Positions 17,681 to 26,951 of a stretch of 64,000 bases of DNA are shown piece by piece. The stretch is from an uncultured Oscillospiraceae bacterium (lineage in GTDB: Bacteria; Bacillota; Clostridia; Oscillospirales; Ruminococcaceae): contig CAKSLI010000002.1 in the NCBI GenBank assembly GCA_934466475.1, positions 1 to 64,000 of the forward strand. The letters run 5' to 3'. The position numbers and the translations under genes are program-made. The notes beneath the pieces are model-generated. The model searched no databases. It was not told the DNA's origin and was given only the letters and a program-made list of their open reading frames with translations. The first letter of the stretch is position 1. Each line of letters opens with the position of its first letter.

Positions 17681-18301
17681 TTATTCTCCCTGCTCAGGCA
17701 GGCTTATGCTGTAATAATACCGCTTTCCGCAGCTTGTGATGATACCGCCGGCAAAACTCCCAGGAGCGGGAACATCGTCATGCCCGCAGCGCTTGTAGTA
17801 GCTCTCCCGCTTCGTCCACGCCCGGAAGAAATCGTCCGCGCGGGTACTGCTCCGCAGAAAGCCGTTTAGCTCGCTCTGGCTCATGAATGTGCGCGCCAGT
17901 TCTTCCATGCGCTCGCGGCTGTAATTCCGTGCAAACTGTATATCCGCGCCAACGGAGGCGTCCGCGCCTGTCGCAATGCAGCACAGCGCCGCTCCCTCCG
18001 AGTGAGAAACGCTGAAATCAAGGTCGTTGCGGTTTATCACGCAGGGTCTTCCCTCGGAATTACGCGCGATAGCAAGGCTCATGCGGTCAATCCCGTGCTT
18101 TTTCAGGAGATTATCCAGCAGGATAACGCCGCAGGCGCTCTCCCTGAACGCCTCAATGTGCCTTGCGTATTTTCCTGTTATGTAATCGAAGTACTCCCCG
18201 CACATCGGCGAATATTCGCCCCGGAGAGTCTCAACACGCTTTAAAAGCTCGCTTCCGCCCGAAACGATGCAGGCGGAGAAATCATACGTCAGCTCAGCCA
18301 T
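17681..18301 (-). CDS. 4'-phosphopantetheinyl transferase, Sfp type
   Basis: 206 residues. Family motifs are present: VSHSEGAALC, VGADIQF (Mg-binding Asp) and FFRAWTKRESYYK, with Arg in place of the usual Lys of WxxKE. It attaches phosphopantetheine to the serine of a carrier protein; the ACP encoded at 21870-22115 in the same operon is the obvious target. Overlaps the fabZ-like gene by 8 nt. A dedicated PPTase in a small fatty-acid-like operon points to a specialised product rather than housekeeping lipids. Confidence 0.85.
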   Translation of the reverse strand: MAELTYDFSACIVSGGSELLKRVETLRGEYSPMCGEYFDYITGKYARHIEAFRESACGVILLDNLLKKHGIDRMSLAIARNSEGRPCVINRNDLDFSVSHSEGAALCCIATGADASVGADIQFARNYSRERMEELARTFMSQSELNGFLRSSTRADDFFRAWTKRESYYKRCGHDDVPAPGSFAGGIITSCGKRYYYSISLPEQGE

Positions 18302-18743
18302 AAACAGCGCTCTTATCCATTGCAGTGAACAGCATACTGCCCTTTGCCTTTACTGCTCCGTCGCAGGAGATCACAGCAGAGAACTCAGCCGCAGCCGCGG
18401 ATATCATCTCAGCCTTTACGGAGATCTCCAGCCTGTCGCCCGGAATTACCGGCTTCAGGAACTTGAAGTCCTTTACCTTTAACAGCACATACAGCTTGCT
18501 GTCGTCCTCTGCGGCTCCATCGGGAGCTATAACGAGGCTGCAAAGCTGCGCGGCGCTCTCTATCAGCAGCACGCCGGGCATTATCGGAGCGTCCGGGAAA
18601 TGTCCCATAAAGTAGGGCTCGTTCACGGAAACGCACTTTATCCCCTTTGCGGATTCGTTCGGCACAAGCTCCGTCACACGCTCTATCATCTGGAACGGCG
18701 GACGCTGCTTTATGCGCGCGTTTATCTCCATAAGATTCATCAT
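18294..18743 (-). CDS. FabZ-like 3-hydroxyacyl-ACP dehydratase
   Basis: 149-residue hot-dog fold protein. The catalytic region MGHFPDAPIMPGVLLIESAA contains the His and Glu of FabZ. It dehydrates 3-hydroxyacyl chains on the carrier protein. ATG 18743 has GGAGGT 8 nt before it and overlaps the fabG-like stop (ATGA), so the reductase and dehydratase are translationally coupled. Confidence 0.88.
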   Translation of the reverse strand: MMNLMEINARIKQRPPFQMIERVTELVPNESAKGIKCVSVNEPYFMGHFPDAPIMPGVLLIESAAQLCSLVIAPDGAAEDDSKLYVLLKVKDFKFLKPVIPGDRLEISVKAEMISAAAAEFSAVISCDGAVKAKGSMLFTAMDKSAVYG

Positions 18744-19474
18744 AAGCTCAGACCTCCGTCAAGTACGATTACCTGTCCGGTCACATAGGCGAACGCGTCG
18801 GAGCACAGCTGAGCAACAACGTCGGCAACCTCGGAAGCCTTGCCCAGCCTGTGCATCGGGATAGCCTTCAGGTACTCCTCCTTCTTGTCCTCCGGGATAG
18901 CGTCCAGCATTTCGGTCTCGATGAAGCCCGGAGCCACAGCGTTAACGCGTATGCCGCGCGGAGCAAGCTCCTTTGCGAGGGTAGCCGTCATGGAATTCAC
19001 CGCGCCCTTGGTCGCGCTGTAAACGCCCTGTCCCTCCACCGCAAGCACGGAGCTCACGGAAGAAACGTTGATGATGACGCCCTGCTTCTTGCTCATCATT
19101 TTGAGCGCCGCCTGCTGTGCGCAGTGGAAATAGCCCTTGATGTTGATGTCAAGGCTTCTTGCAAGGGAATCCTCGTTTATCATCAGCAGATAGGCGTCAT
19201 CGACAACGCCGGCGTTGTTAACGAGGACGTCCAGCCTGCCGAATGCCTTGTGAGCCTCGCGGAACATATTCTGAACTTCCTTCAGATCGGCGGTGTTCGC
19301 CTTGATCGCGACAGCCTTCTGCCCGAGCGCCTCTATCGCGGAAACCACTTCCTGCGCCTTTGCCTCGTTTGAGTTATAGTTCACCACTATATCATAGCCG
19401 CATTCCGCAAGTCTCAGCGCGCACGCCTTGCCTATCCCGCGGGAAGCGCCCGTAACCAGTGCAACCTTCTCCAA
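18740..19474 (-). CDS. FabG-like 3-oxoacyl-ACP reductase
   Basis: 244-residue short-chain dehydrogenase: TGASRGIG cofactor loop at the N-terminus, NNAG, catalytic Ser (NVSSVSS) and YSATK. It reduces the 3-keto group made by the ketosynthase. The start is TTG 19474 with AGGAGG 6 nt upstream; the frame is open further upstream, but those residues are not conserved in the family. Confidence 0.9.
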   Translation of the reverse strand: MEKVALVTGASRGIGKACALRLAECGYDIVVNYNSNEAKAQEVVSAIEALGQKAVAIKANTADLKEVQNMFREAHKAFGRLDVLVNNAGVVDDAYLLMINEDSLARSLDINIKGYFHCAQQAALKMMSKKQGVIINVSSVSSVLAVEGQGVYSATKGAVNSMTATLAKELAPRGIRVNAVAPGFIETEMLDAIPEDKKEEYLKAIPMHRLGKASEVADVVAQLCSDAFAYVTGQVIVLDGGLSL

Positions 19475-19529
19475 GATTATCCTCCTAAAATTAACCCGGG
19501 ACACGGAATACCGCATCCCGGATAATACA

Positions 19530-21866
19530 TTATGCCTTTTTAAGTACTACTGCGGAATAAGACCCGCCTGCGCCCCATGCGGCCGCCAGGATATATCTGT
19601 ATCCAGAAACATCCACATCAGAAGCCTTGCCGCCGACGTAAGCCCTGGCGGTGCTTCCGAGCCTGCCTGCCAGCAGCTTTGCCGCATACGCAGCCTGCTC
19701 TGCGCCCGCAGCGGCTCTTGCCTCGCCGATGCTCTCCCTTACGGCGAATACCGGGATATCCCTGCCAAATACCTGCTTGTACGCAGAAAGCTCCAGACTG
19801 TCGATATCCTTATGACCGTCAGCGAAGCCGCTCACTGCGTCTATCTCTGCGGGAGTGATGCCTGCGTCCGCGCACGCCTGCTCAACAGCCTTTACCAGCG
19901 CGTCGCCGGAACCTGCGATAGTGCCGTATTCAACGGCGTGGTGAGTCATTGCGCAGCCTGCTACCTCGGCGTATTTCTCAACACCGCGCTTTGCCGCGGA
20001 GCTCTCCTTCTCGATAATAAGGGAAACGGAGCCCTCGCCGAGCACGAAGCCGGGCTTATCAAGTGAATAGGGCTTTGTCTCAGCCAGCAGACCGAGCTTT
20101 CCGTAGAGCTCTGCGTCTACGTCGGTGTTCTCGTCAGTGCCGCTTGCCACCATAATGTCCTCGCTGCCGCTGTGCAGGACATCCGCAGCGTAGCATACGC
20201 TCTGGAGTCCCGCCTGAACGCTGTTCGCAACGGTAACGTTGTAGCCCTTTATTCCTGCGAAAATGCTGAAATATCCGCCTGCCGCATTATACACGGTGTT
20301 CGGGAATGAGAACGCACTGCCGTTGGCGGTGCCGCCCTCAACGACTGCCTTCTGGAAGCCTACGATCTCGGTCATGGGTCCGTCAGAGGTTCCCACAACT
20401 ATGCCGATATCGTTCTCGTTGCTCTCGTCAACGGTGATCTTTCCGTCTGCAAGAGCCCTCATGCCGCTTATGAGCTGTATCTGGCTGAAGCGGTCCAGCT
20501 TGCGGTAGAACGCCATTTTTATGCCGTGCTCCTTATAATCATCAGAGCTGAGCTGCGCACGGATACCCTTGCCGTCCTCCTCGGTGCTGCCGACTACTTC
20601 GCCGATACCGGTGATGTAGAGCTTCTCCCTGTTGGTGTTGTCGGGGATCTCATGCGGGTTCTTCGCGAATACGATACTTGCGTTGTTTCCGCCGAATGCA
20701 AAGGAGTTGGAAACCGCATAGTTCACGGTCTTCTCTCTCTTTGTGTCCGGAACGAAGTCTATCTCGCCGGCCTTTTCCTTAAGAACCGCGAGGTCCTCGT
20801 CAGAATAACCGATAGTCGGAGGAACGGTGTCCTCGCATACCGCCTTGACGGTGAGCACAGCCTCAATGGAGCCCGCCGCGCCCAGGCAATGTCCGGTCAT
20901 GGACTTGGTGGAGCTTACGGAGAGGTGCTTGTTCTCGTCAAACAGGGTGTGCAGAGAAAGGAACTCCGCCTCGTCGTTCTTTGCTGTGCCTGTGCCGTGG
21001 GCATTGATGTAGTCGATGTCCGTGAACTCCAGACCGGAGTTCTTGACAGCACGGCGGATAGCGCTCATCTGTCCCTGTCCGTCCGGGCGGGGAGCCGTGA
21101 TGTGGTGCGCGTCAGAGCTTACGCCGGAACCGAGTATCTCGCAGTATATCTTTGCGCCGCGAGCCTTTGCGTGCTCGTAGCTCTCAACGATGAGGATACC
21201 TGCGCCCTCGCCGAGGGTGATTCCGTTGCTGTGATTGAACGGCGAGCAGGCATTCTCAGCCAGCGCGTGAAGCGCGTGGAATCCTGCATAGGCAAGCGAA
21301 GAAAAGCTGTCGGAGCCGCCCGCAACGAATGCGTCAGCCTTGCCCGCGCGGATAAGGTCGCACGCATAGGAAAGACTCATCGTGCCTGCGGCGCAGGCGT
21401 TAACGATGTTCGCGGTCGCGCCGTTGAGCCCGAAGTGCTTCGCAACGTTGTTGGCGATAGCGGCAGCGGGCATCTTCAGGATATCGGAGGGCTTTGCGGA
21501 GCCCGTTTTGAATTCGTCCGTGTAGTACTTGTCAATGCTTGCGGCGCCGCCAACGCAGTTGCCCACGATAACGCCGATACGGTCGGAATTATCCGCATTC
21601 ACGCTGTAACCGGCGTCCGCGAGAGCCTCGCCTGCCGCCTTAATGCAAAGCAGCGAGCTGCGGTCGTAGTCCTCGCCGGAAAGTTCCGCGGAGCTCTCAG
21701 CGACCTCTGCGCCCTTGTGCGCATAGCAGCCCTCAGTCGAGAAGGTCTTTACGTCCCGGATACCTGTGACCCCGCCGGAAGCCGCGCTCCAGCACTTATC
21801 AGTGCCATCGCCCAGTGCGCAGATAAGTCCCAGACCGGTGACAACGCATCTAGTTTCGTTTCCCAT
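19530..21866 (-). CDS. Fused ketosynthase-chain length factor (KS-CLF)
   Basis: 778 residues made of two thiolase-fold ketosynthase halves. The N-terminal half (about 1-405) is an intact FabF-type KS: C158 in NACAAG, H290 in NAHGTGT, K321 and H326 in TGHCLGAAG. The C-terminal half (about 414-778) keeps the fold (FVLGEGS, near 607-613) but has NSVQAG where the Cys motif should be and GFADG where the His motif should be, so it is catalytically dead like the KS-beta/CLF of type II polyketide synthases and aryl polyene clusters. The two are normally separate proteins; here they are one chain. It starts 3 nt after the ACP stop. Confidence 0.9.
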   Translation of the reverse strand: MGNETRCVVTGLGLICALGDGTDKCWSAASGGVTGIRDVKTFSTEGCYAHKGAEVAESSAELSGEDYDRSSLLCIKAAGEALADAGYSVNADNSDRIGVIVGNCVGGAASIDKYYTDEFKTGSAKPSDILKMPAAAIANNVAKHFGLNGATANIVNACAAGTMSLSYACDLIRAGKADAFVAGGSDSFSSLAYAGFHALHALAENACSPFNHSNGITLGEGAGILIVESYEHAKARGAKIYCEILGSGVSSDAHHITAPRPDGQGQMSAIRRAVKNSGLEFTDIDYINAHGTGTAKNDEAEFLSLHTLFDENKHLSVSSTKSMTGHCLGAAGSIEAVLTVKAVCEDTVPPTIGYSDEDLAVLKEKAGEIDFVPDTKREKTVNYAVSNSFAFGGNNASIVFAKNPHEIPDNTNREKLYITGIGEVVGSTEEDGKGIRAQLSSDDYKEHGIKMAFYRKLDRFSQIQLISGMRALADGKITVDESNENDIGIVVGTSDGPMTEIVGFQKAVVEGGTANGSAFSFPNTVYNAAGGYFSIFAGIKGYNVTVANSVQAGLQSVCYAADVLHSGSEDIMVASGTDENTDVDAELYGKLGLLAETKPYSLDKPGFVLGEGSVSLIIEKESSAAKRGVEKYAEVAGCAMTHHAVEYGTIAGSGDALVKAVEQACADAGITPAEIDAVSGFADGHKDIDSLELSAYKQVFGRDIPVFAVRESIGEARAAAGAEQAAYAAKLLAGRLGSTARAYVGGKASDVDVSGYRYILAAAWGAGGSYSAVVLKKA

Positions 21867-21869
21867 GAA

Positions 21870-22115
21870 TTATTCTCCCATGTGCTCCTCAACGTACTTG
21901 GTGAGGGTCTCGATAGACTGGAAATTCTCTCTTGCAGCGCCTGTCATCTGTACGCCGAACAGGTTGTCGATACCTGCAATGATCTCAATGGAGTCAATGG
22001 AGTCAAGTCCGATATCATCGCCGAACAGCTCGCTTGTGTACTCCAGCTCGTCAGCGGGGATACGAAGGTTCTCTACCAGCATGTTCTTGATCTTTTCTGC
22101 GATTTCTGTGTTCAT
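21870..22115 (-). CDS. Acyl carrier protein
   Basis: 81 residues, acidic and helical, with the phosphopantetheine attachment serine in GLDSIDSIE (about residues 36-44). It carries the growing chain for the adjacent KS-CLF. Sits directly before the KS-CLF gene and after the acyltransferase. Confidence 0.92.
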   Translation of the reverse strand: MNTEIAEKIKNMLVENLRIPADELEYTSELFGDDIGLDSIDSIEIIAGIDNLFGVQMTGAARENFQSIETLTKYVEEHMGE

Positions 22116-22161
22116 TGTTATTACCTCTCAAAAAATAATTCTCTGCGGCTGTGCCGCGTGT

Positions 22162-22869
22162 TTACTGTGTTACTTCGGAACCTGCGGGAGCATAGCTCTC
22201 GGTGTAGGTGTCCGTCTTGCCGTACTTCTGTTCCAGGATCCCGTAAAGTCTCTTGGTCTCTTCCTCGGCCTGCTTCATGAGCTGCTTTGCGTACTGCGAG
22301 TGGCGCATATTCTCCGGGCAATGGCTCTCGATCGGGCTGCCGACAAGCATTCTCTGCCGTCTGCCGAATACCGAATGATAACCGCCGTAAATTGCCGCCG
22401 GGACAACGCACGCGCCTGTCGAGGCGCACACCAGCGCCGCTCCTGGCTTGAATTTCTCTATCTTTCCCTCACGGGCAATGCCGCCCTCCGGAAAGATTAT
22501 CAGCGAGCCGTTGCGGTGGATTATCTCCTCCGCGGTGGAGTACCAGCTTGCGTCCGCGCCGTCAAGGTCTATCGGGAAGCATCTGCACCAGCCTATCATC
22601 GTGCCGACGCCCTTCTTGTCGAACCAGCTCTTCTTCACGAGGACATACGGCTTGTACCGCCCCAGTACAGCCCCGGTGAACGCTCCGTCAAAGTGATGCG
22701 TGTGGTTGAACACAAATACTGCGGGCTTGCCCTTCAGCTGTTTCTTCACGGACTTATCGACCCATTCAACCTTGGGTCTGAACAGAAAGTAGACTATCCA
22801 GGTTATAAGCGTCTGATAAAATCTGCCCCACAATGACTGATTCAGGGGGCTTTTTTTCTCATTACTCAT
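22162..22869 (-). CDS. 1-acyl-glycerol-3-phosphate acyltransferase-like protein (PlsC/LPLAT)
   Basis: About 235 residues. Acyltransferase motifs NHTHHFDG (HX4D) and IIFPEGG, and a hydrophobic N-terminal segment for membrane association. In this operon it may move the finished acyl chain from the ACP to a lipid or other acceptor. ATG 22869 is chosen: GGAAGGAG is 7 nt upstream, whereas the GTG at 22875 is too close. First gene of the cluster. A second, housekeeping-like PlsC lies at 41753. Confidence 0.82.
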   Translation of the reverse strand: MSNEKKSPLNQSLWGRFYQTLITWIVYFLFRPKVEWVDKSVKKQLKGKPAVFVFNHTHHFDGAFTGAVLGRYKPYVLVKKSWFDKKGVGTMIGWCRCFPIDLDGADASWYSTAEEIIHRNGSLIIFPEGGIAREGKIEKFKPGAALVCASTGACVVPAAIYGGYHSVFGRRQRMLVGSPIESHCPENMRHSQYAKQLMKQAEEETKRLYGILEQKYGKTDTYTESYAPAGSEVTQ

Positions 22870-22918
22870 TCCCACGCTCCTTCCGGTATCAGTCAGTTAC
22901 AACCGACCACCAACTATA

Positions 22919-22947
22919 ATTATATACGGTTTTCCGCCTTTTTTCAA
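22919..22947 (-). promoter_or_regulatory. Promoter of the KS-CLF operon
   Basis: TTGAAA, a 17-nt spacer and a perfect TATAAT on the - strand, about 50 nt upstream of the acyltransferase start. Confidence 0.8.
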
Positions 22948-23004
22948 TGGACATTATGCGGCAGTATAGCCCATAAGGGACACATTGTTGCATTTCTGTT
23001 GCTC

Positions 23005-23066
23005 AAAAAAATCCCCCGGAGCTTTTTCTGCGAAATCACCAAAAATCCCGCAGTGCCCCGGGAGAG
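23005..23066 (-). terminator. Terminator of the SSS symporter gene
   Basis: Long interrupted stem (23012-23064, outer arms CCGGGGGA and TCCC..GG, inner CTGCG/CGCAG) followed on the - strand by seven T. Confidence 0.65.
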
Positions 23067-23125
23067 CTTTAGACAAATTGATATAAGCCGTACCCGTCGA
23101 ACGGATACGCCGTTATATTTTCACA

Positions 23126-24667
23126 TTACTGAATAGCTTCAGTAGTGTTGTTCTTTAACCGCTCAAACAGCTCGTTCACCTTGTCTCCGTCCACCTTGGT
23201 GCAGAGAGATACGATGATAACAGCCGCCAGAGCTATACCGAACGCCGGGAGCAGTGAGTAGATACCGGTAGCCGCAGAGAGCGTTGCTCCGGAAACTATC
23301 GGGACCATTTCCCAGATGACCACCGCCGCGCCGCCGGAAATGATGCCGGCAACAGCGCCGCTCATGGTCATTCTCTTCCAGAACAGCGAAAGGAGCATAG
23401 CCGGGCCGAACGCCGCGCCGAGACCTGCCCACGCATAGGAAACCAGTCCCATAACGGAGCTGTTCGGGTCAAGAGCGATGAAGTACGCGATTACAGCGAC
23501 CGCGATAACGGTTCCGCGGCTTATCCACATCAGGGTCTTGTCCTTTGCGTCCTTCTTGAACAGCTTGAACATATCGTTGGTGACGGAAGAAGCAGTTACC
23601 AGGAGCTGGGAATCCGCTGTGCTCATAATTGCCGCGAGTATAGCCGCGAGAACTATTCCGGCGATGATGCCCGGCAGGAGGTTGCTGCTGAGGAACATGA
23701 ATATCTTCTCCGTATCGCCGAGCGCCGTGAATTCGGCAAGGTAAGCCTCGTTGCCCGCGGAGTGCAGGAATATGTAGCCGAAAATTCCGACAAGAACAGC
23801 CGCGCCGAGGGTGATGAATACCCAGATAGTCGCGATTATTCTGGACTTCTTGATAAGGTCGCTGGACTTTATTGCCATGAAGCGAACGAGAATGTGCGGC
23901 ATACCGAAGTAGCCGAGACCCCATGCAAGTCCGGAGAGGATAGTAGTCCAGGCTATGGAACCGTCAACGCCCTCGAACAGGTTGAGGTAATTTGAGATCT
24001 CAGCGCCCGCGGTATCCAGGAACTGTACTGCGCTGACGTCAGGAGTGCGGAAAATGCACACCAGCGGAACAATGACAAGAGCCGCAAACATCAGCAGACC
24101 CTGAATGAGGTCGGTCCAGCAGACCGCGAAGAATCCTCCGAGGAACGTATAGGAGATTATAATGAGTGCACCGATGGTGAGCGAGAGTGTGTAATCCGTG
24201 CCGAATATGTAGTTGAACAGCTTGGCGCCGCCGCTGAATGCGGAAGCAGTATACACCAGGAAGAACACGAAAATTATCGCCGCGCATGCAAAGCGGATAA
24301 CCGGATTCTTTGTGAAGAAGCGCTTCTGGAAGTACTCAGGAATAGTAATGGCGTCGCCTGCCGCGTATGACATTCTGCGCAGCCTTGAAGCGAGGATGCG
24401 CCAGTTAAGATAAGTTCCGATGAACAGACCGATCGCGATCCAGCTCTCTGTAAGTCCGCGGGCGAATATCGCTCCGGGAAGTCCCATGAGCAGCCAGCCG
24501 CTCATATCAGAAGCCTGCGCTGAAATTGCGGTCGTCCAGCTGCCGAGCTGTCTGCCGCCGATAAAATAGTCGTTCATGCTCTTGGACTTTTTGTAGGAAA
24601 TTATACCAATTGCAAGAATAACGAGTGCATAAATCACAAATGCGATAATTACATAAATATCTCCCAT
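23126..24667 (-). CDS. putP: Sodium:solute symporter (PutP-like)
   Basis: 513-residue membrane protein of the SSS family with about 13 hydrophobic segments; MNDYFIGGRQLGSWTTAISAQASDMSGW near the N-terminus is the PutP pattern, which suggests Na+/proline symport. Single gene with its own promoter and terminator. Proline as substrate is family inference; related SSS members take other solutes. Confidence 0.85.
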   Translation of the reverse strand: MGDIYVIIAFVIYALVILAIGIISYKKSKSMNDYFIGGRQLGSWTTAISAQASDMSGWLLMGLPGAIFARGLTESWIAIGLFIGTYLNWRILASRLRRMSYAAGDAITIPEYFQKRFFTKNPVIRFACAAIIFVFFLVYTASAFSGGAKLFNYIFGTDYTLSLTIGALIIISYTFLGGFFAVCWTDLIQGLLMFAALVIVPLVCIFRTPDVSAVQFLDTAGAEISNYLNLFEGVDGSIAWTTILSGLAWGLGYFGMPHILVRFMAIKSSDLIKKSRIIATIWVFITLGAAVLVGIFGYIFLHSAGNEAYLAEFTALGDTEKIFMFLSSNLLPGIIAGIVLAAILAAIMSTADSQLLVTASSVTNDMFKLFKKDAKDKTLMWISRGTVIAVAVIAYFIALDPNSSVMGLVSYAWAGLGAAFGPAMLLSLFWKRMTMSGAVAGIISGGAAVVIWEMVPIVSGATLSAATGIYSLLPAFGIALAAVIIVSLCTKVDGDKVNELFERLKNNTTEAIQ

Positions 24668-24724
24668 TTGCGTCCTCCTTTTTATTTTTTGTTACTGTGC
24701 GTTCCGTGCGCAGCATATAAAATT

Positions 24725-24753
24725 ATTGTAGCATTTTTTGATGTAAAATGCAA
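24725..24753 (-). promoter_or_regulatory. Promoter of putP
   Basis: TTGCAT, 17-nt spacer, TACAAT on the - strand, about 60 nt before the start codon. A perfect hairpin AAATCCTT/AAGGATTT (24788-24809) lies further upstream. Confidence 0.7.
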
Positions 24754-24824
24754 TAGCAAAAGTGAATTTTTCCTATTTTTTTGTTGCAAATCCTTTTTTT
24801 TAAGGATTTATTTCTCAGAAACAC

Positions 24825-24854
24825 AAAAAACGAGGGAGACCAGAATCTCCCCCG
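24825..24854 (-). terminator. Terminator of the Na+/Pi cotransporter gene
   Basis: Stem CGAGGGAGA (24831-24839) / TCTCCCCCG (24846-24854) with six T on the - strand. Confidence 0.85.
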
Positions 24855-24870
24855 CATTGTGTTATTTTGT

Positions 24871-26646
24871 TCAGGACTGCTCAGGCAGAATGTACTTCTC
24901 CTTGTAATCGTTGAATTCGTCCATAAATTCTGAGCGGTCGAGTTTCTTCAGCTCCACCATGTACTCGTGGGTATCCATGCTGTTGTCGTTTATCTGGATG
25001 ATATACACCGCGATATTCGAGCAGTGGTCGGACACCCGCTCAAAGTTCGTCAGCAGATCCTGGAGGATAAATCCGAGCTCAATAGTGCACTTGCCGTTGC
25101 GCAGACGCTCAATGTGGCGCGTTTTCAGCTCATTGCGGAGCTGATCGATAACGTCCTCCAGCGGCTCGACATTCTTCGCCATGGTGACATCGGATTCAAT
25201 GAATGCGTTTATCGACATATCAAGTATCTCGCTGACCGCATTGATTATCACCGGTATCTCCCTGAGCGCCTGTTCGGAGAACTTTATTTTCTTATCGTGC
25301 ATTTCCTCGGCGGCCTCAACTATGTTGACCGCGTGGTCGGAGATCCGCTCCAGATCGCCTATCGTGTGGAGCATGCTCGAAACTATCTTGCTGTCGTTCT
25401 CTGAAAGGTCCTTCGAGCTGATCTTCAGGATATACGAGCCTATCTTATCCTCATAGATATCTATGGTGTTTTCGTTTTCTATCACCGTCTGGCACTTGCG
25501 CTGATCGAAGCTTGTCACAGCCTCAAGCGACATTTTGAGTGTCTCCTGGGTGAGTCTCGCCATGCGGATGCATACGTTGCGGCACTGCTCGATAGCAACG
25601 GAAGGAGTGTTCAGCAGACGCTCGTCAAGCAGCATAGGAGAAGCGTTCTGCTTGTCCCTCTCGTCATCGCGGACAGTAAGGCAGGCGAGCTTTTCAAGCT
25701 GCTTCGTGAACGGCAGGAACAGCGCGGTAGCAAGCACGTTGAATCCCGTGTGAATCACCGCGATCCCGACAGCGCTCAGGGATTCCTCCATAAACGGCAG
25801 ATCAACGAACGCATTTATCAGGTAGAATACCGAAAGGAACACGATAGTTCCGATAACGTTGAAATAAAGGTGAACGAACGCAACACGCTTCGCGGGCTTG
25901 TTGGCTCCGACAGAAGAGATGAGCGCGGTCACGCAGGAACCGATGTTCTGTCCCAGAAGAAGCGGAAGCGCAACGGAATATGTGACCTTTCCCGTGGAAA
26001 TCGCAATGGACTGCAGAATACCTATCGAAGCCGACGAGGACTGGAGCACTGCCGTGAGCACCGCTCCCGCGATAACGCCGAGCACCGGATTTGAGAACAT
26101 CATCAGGATATTGCAGAACGTCTCGTTCTCCGAAAGGCCTTCGGTGGCGGAGGACATGGCGTTCATGCCGAACATCAGCACCGCAAATCCTGCCAGTATC
26201 ATGCCTATTGTCTTTTTCCGGTCGGACTTGGTGAACATTATAAGTACCACGCCAATGACCGCAAGAACCGGCGTGAATGTGGTGGGCTTCAGTATATTCA
26301 GGAAGCTGAATCCCTCGGATCCGCCTATCGACTGGAGGCTGAGCAGCCAGCTGGTGGCGGTGGTGCCTATATTCGCGCCCATGATAACTCCGATAGCCTG
26401 CGACAGCTTCATCAGTCCGGAGTTAACAAAGCCGATTATCATAACTGTGGTCGCCGCTGAGGACTGTATTACCGCGGTGATTATCGCACCGAGTAATACG
26501 CCCTTGATAGGGCGGGAGGTCGCTTTTTCAAGCCAGGTTTCGAGCTTTCCGCCCGCGAGCTTTTCCAGTGAAGCGCTGAGCGTGTGCATTCCGAATAGGA
26601 ACAGCGCAATACCGCCGAGCAGATTCAGTACGTCATAGACATTCAT
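24871..26646 (-). CDS. Na+/phosphate cotransporter with C-terminal PhoU-like domain
   Basis: 591 residues. The N-terminal part (about 1-310) has the two inverted Na+/Pi cotransporter repeats with QSSAATTVM and QSSSASIG motifs; the C-terminal part (about 345-570) is a helical PhoU-like domain. It imports phosphate with sodium, and the PhoU-like tail probably regulates it. Monocistronic, with its own promoter and terminator. Normal length for the NptA/YjbB group. Confidence 0.92.
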   Translation of the reverse strand: MNVYDVLNLLGGIALFLFGMHTLSASLEKLAGGKLETWLEKATSRPIKGVLLGAIITAVIQSSAATTVMIIGFVNSGLMKLSQAIGVIMGANIGTTATSWLLSLQSIGGSEGFSFLNILKPTTFTPVLAVIGVVLIMFTKSDRKKTIGMILAGFAVLMFGMNAMSSATEGLSENETFCNILMMFSNPVLGVIAGAVLTAVLQSSSASIGILQSIAISTGKVTYSVALPLLLGQNIGSCVTALISSVGANKPAKRVAFVHLYFNVIGTIVFLSVFYLINAFVDLPFMEESLSAVGIAVIHTGFNVLATALFLPFTKQLEKLACLTVRDDERDKQNASPMLLDERLLNTPSVAIEQCRNVCIRMARLTQETLKMSLEAVTSFDQRKCQTVIENENTIDIYEDKIGSYILKISSKDLSENDSKIVSSMLHTIGDLERISDHAVNIVEAAEEMHDKKIKFSEQALREIPVIINAVSEILDMSINAFIESDVTMAKNVEPLEDVIDQLRNELKTRHIERLRNGKCTIELGFILQDLLTNFERVSDHCSNIAVYIIQINDNSMDTHEYMVELKKLDRSEFMDEFNDYKEKYILPEQS

Positions 26647-26723
26647 TACAAGTTTCTCCTGTTTTTACAACAATTTTTCTTTATTGCCGTTTTTATTAAC
26701 CCTTTTTAACATTGTACGTTATT

Positions 26724-26752
26724 ATTATACATGATTTTTCGGGAATTGTACA
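26724..26752 (-). promoter_or_regulatory. Promoter of the Na+/Pi cotransporter gene
   Basis: TGTACA, 17-nt spacer, TATAAT on the - strand; perfect -10, weaker -35. Confidence 0.6.
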
Positions 26753-26831
26753 GAGATTTATCGAATTTTTTATGAAAATTTGATTTTTTGTTTATAAACC
26801 ACAAACGCGGTGCACCTGCACCGACGGTTCT

Positions 26832-26859
26832 GTGACATTATATTTATGTGTTTTATAAT
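26832..26859 (+). promoter_or_regulatory. Possible promoter of the SpoIIQ-like gene
   Basis: GTGACA, 16-nt spacer, TATAAT on the + strand, about 90 nt upstream of the start. If the gene is sporulation-specific a different sigma factor would be expected, so this is tentative. Confidence 0.45.
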
Positions 26860-26951
26860 TTGCGGAATAAATGGAAATATTCTGGCTAAACTATGGGCGA
26901 AGCCAAAATCACAGGGCAGCACAAATATACTCCAGAGAAAGGAAACTCACC

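Noticed and set aside
19475-19516. Upstream extension of the FabG-like protein by 14 residues
   Set aside because: A perfect AGGAGG precedes TTG 19474 and the added residues are not part of the family fold.
20526-22280. Long open frame antisense to the KS-CLF and ACP genes
   Set aside because: Same codon-bias effect; no similarity to any family.
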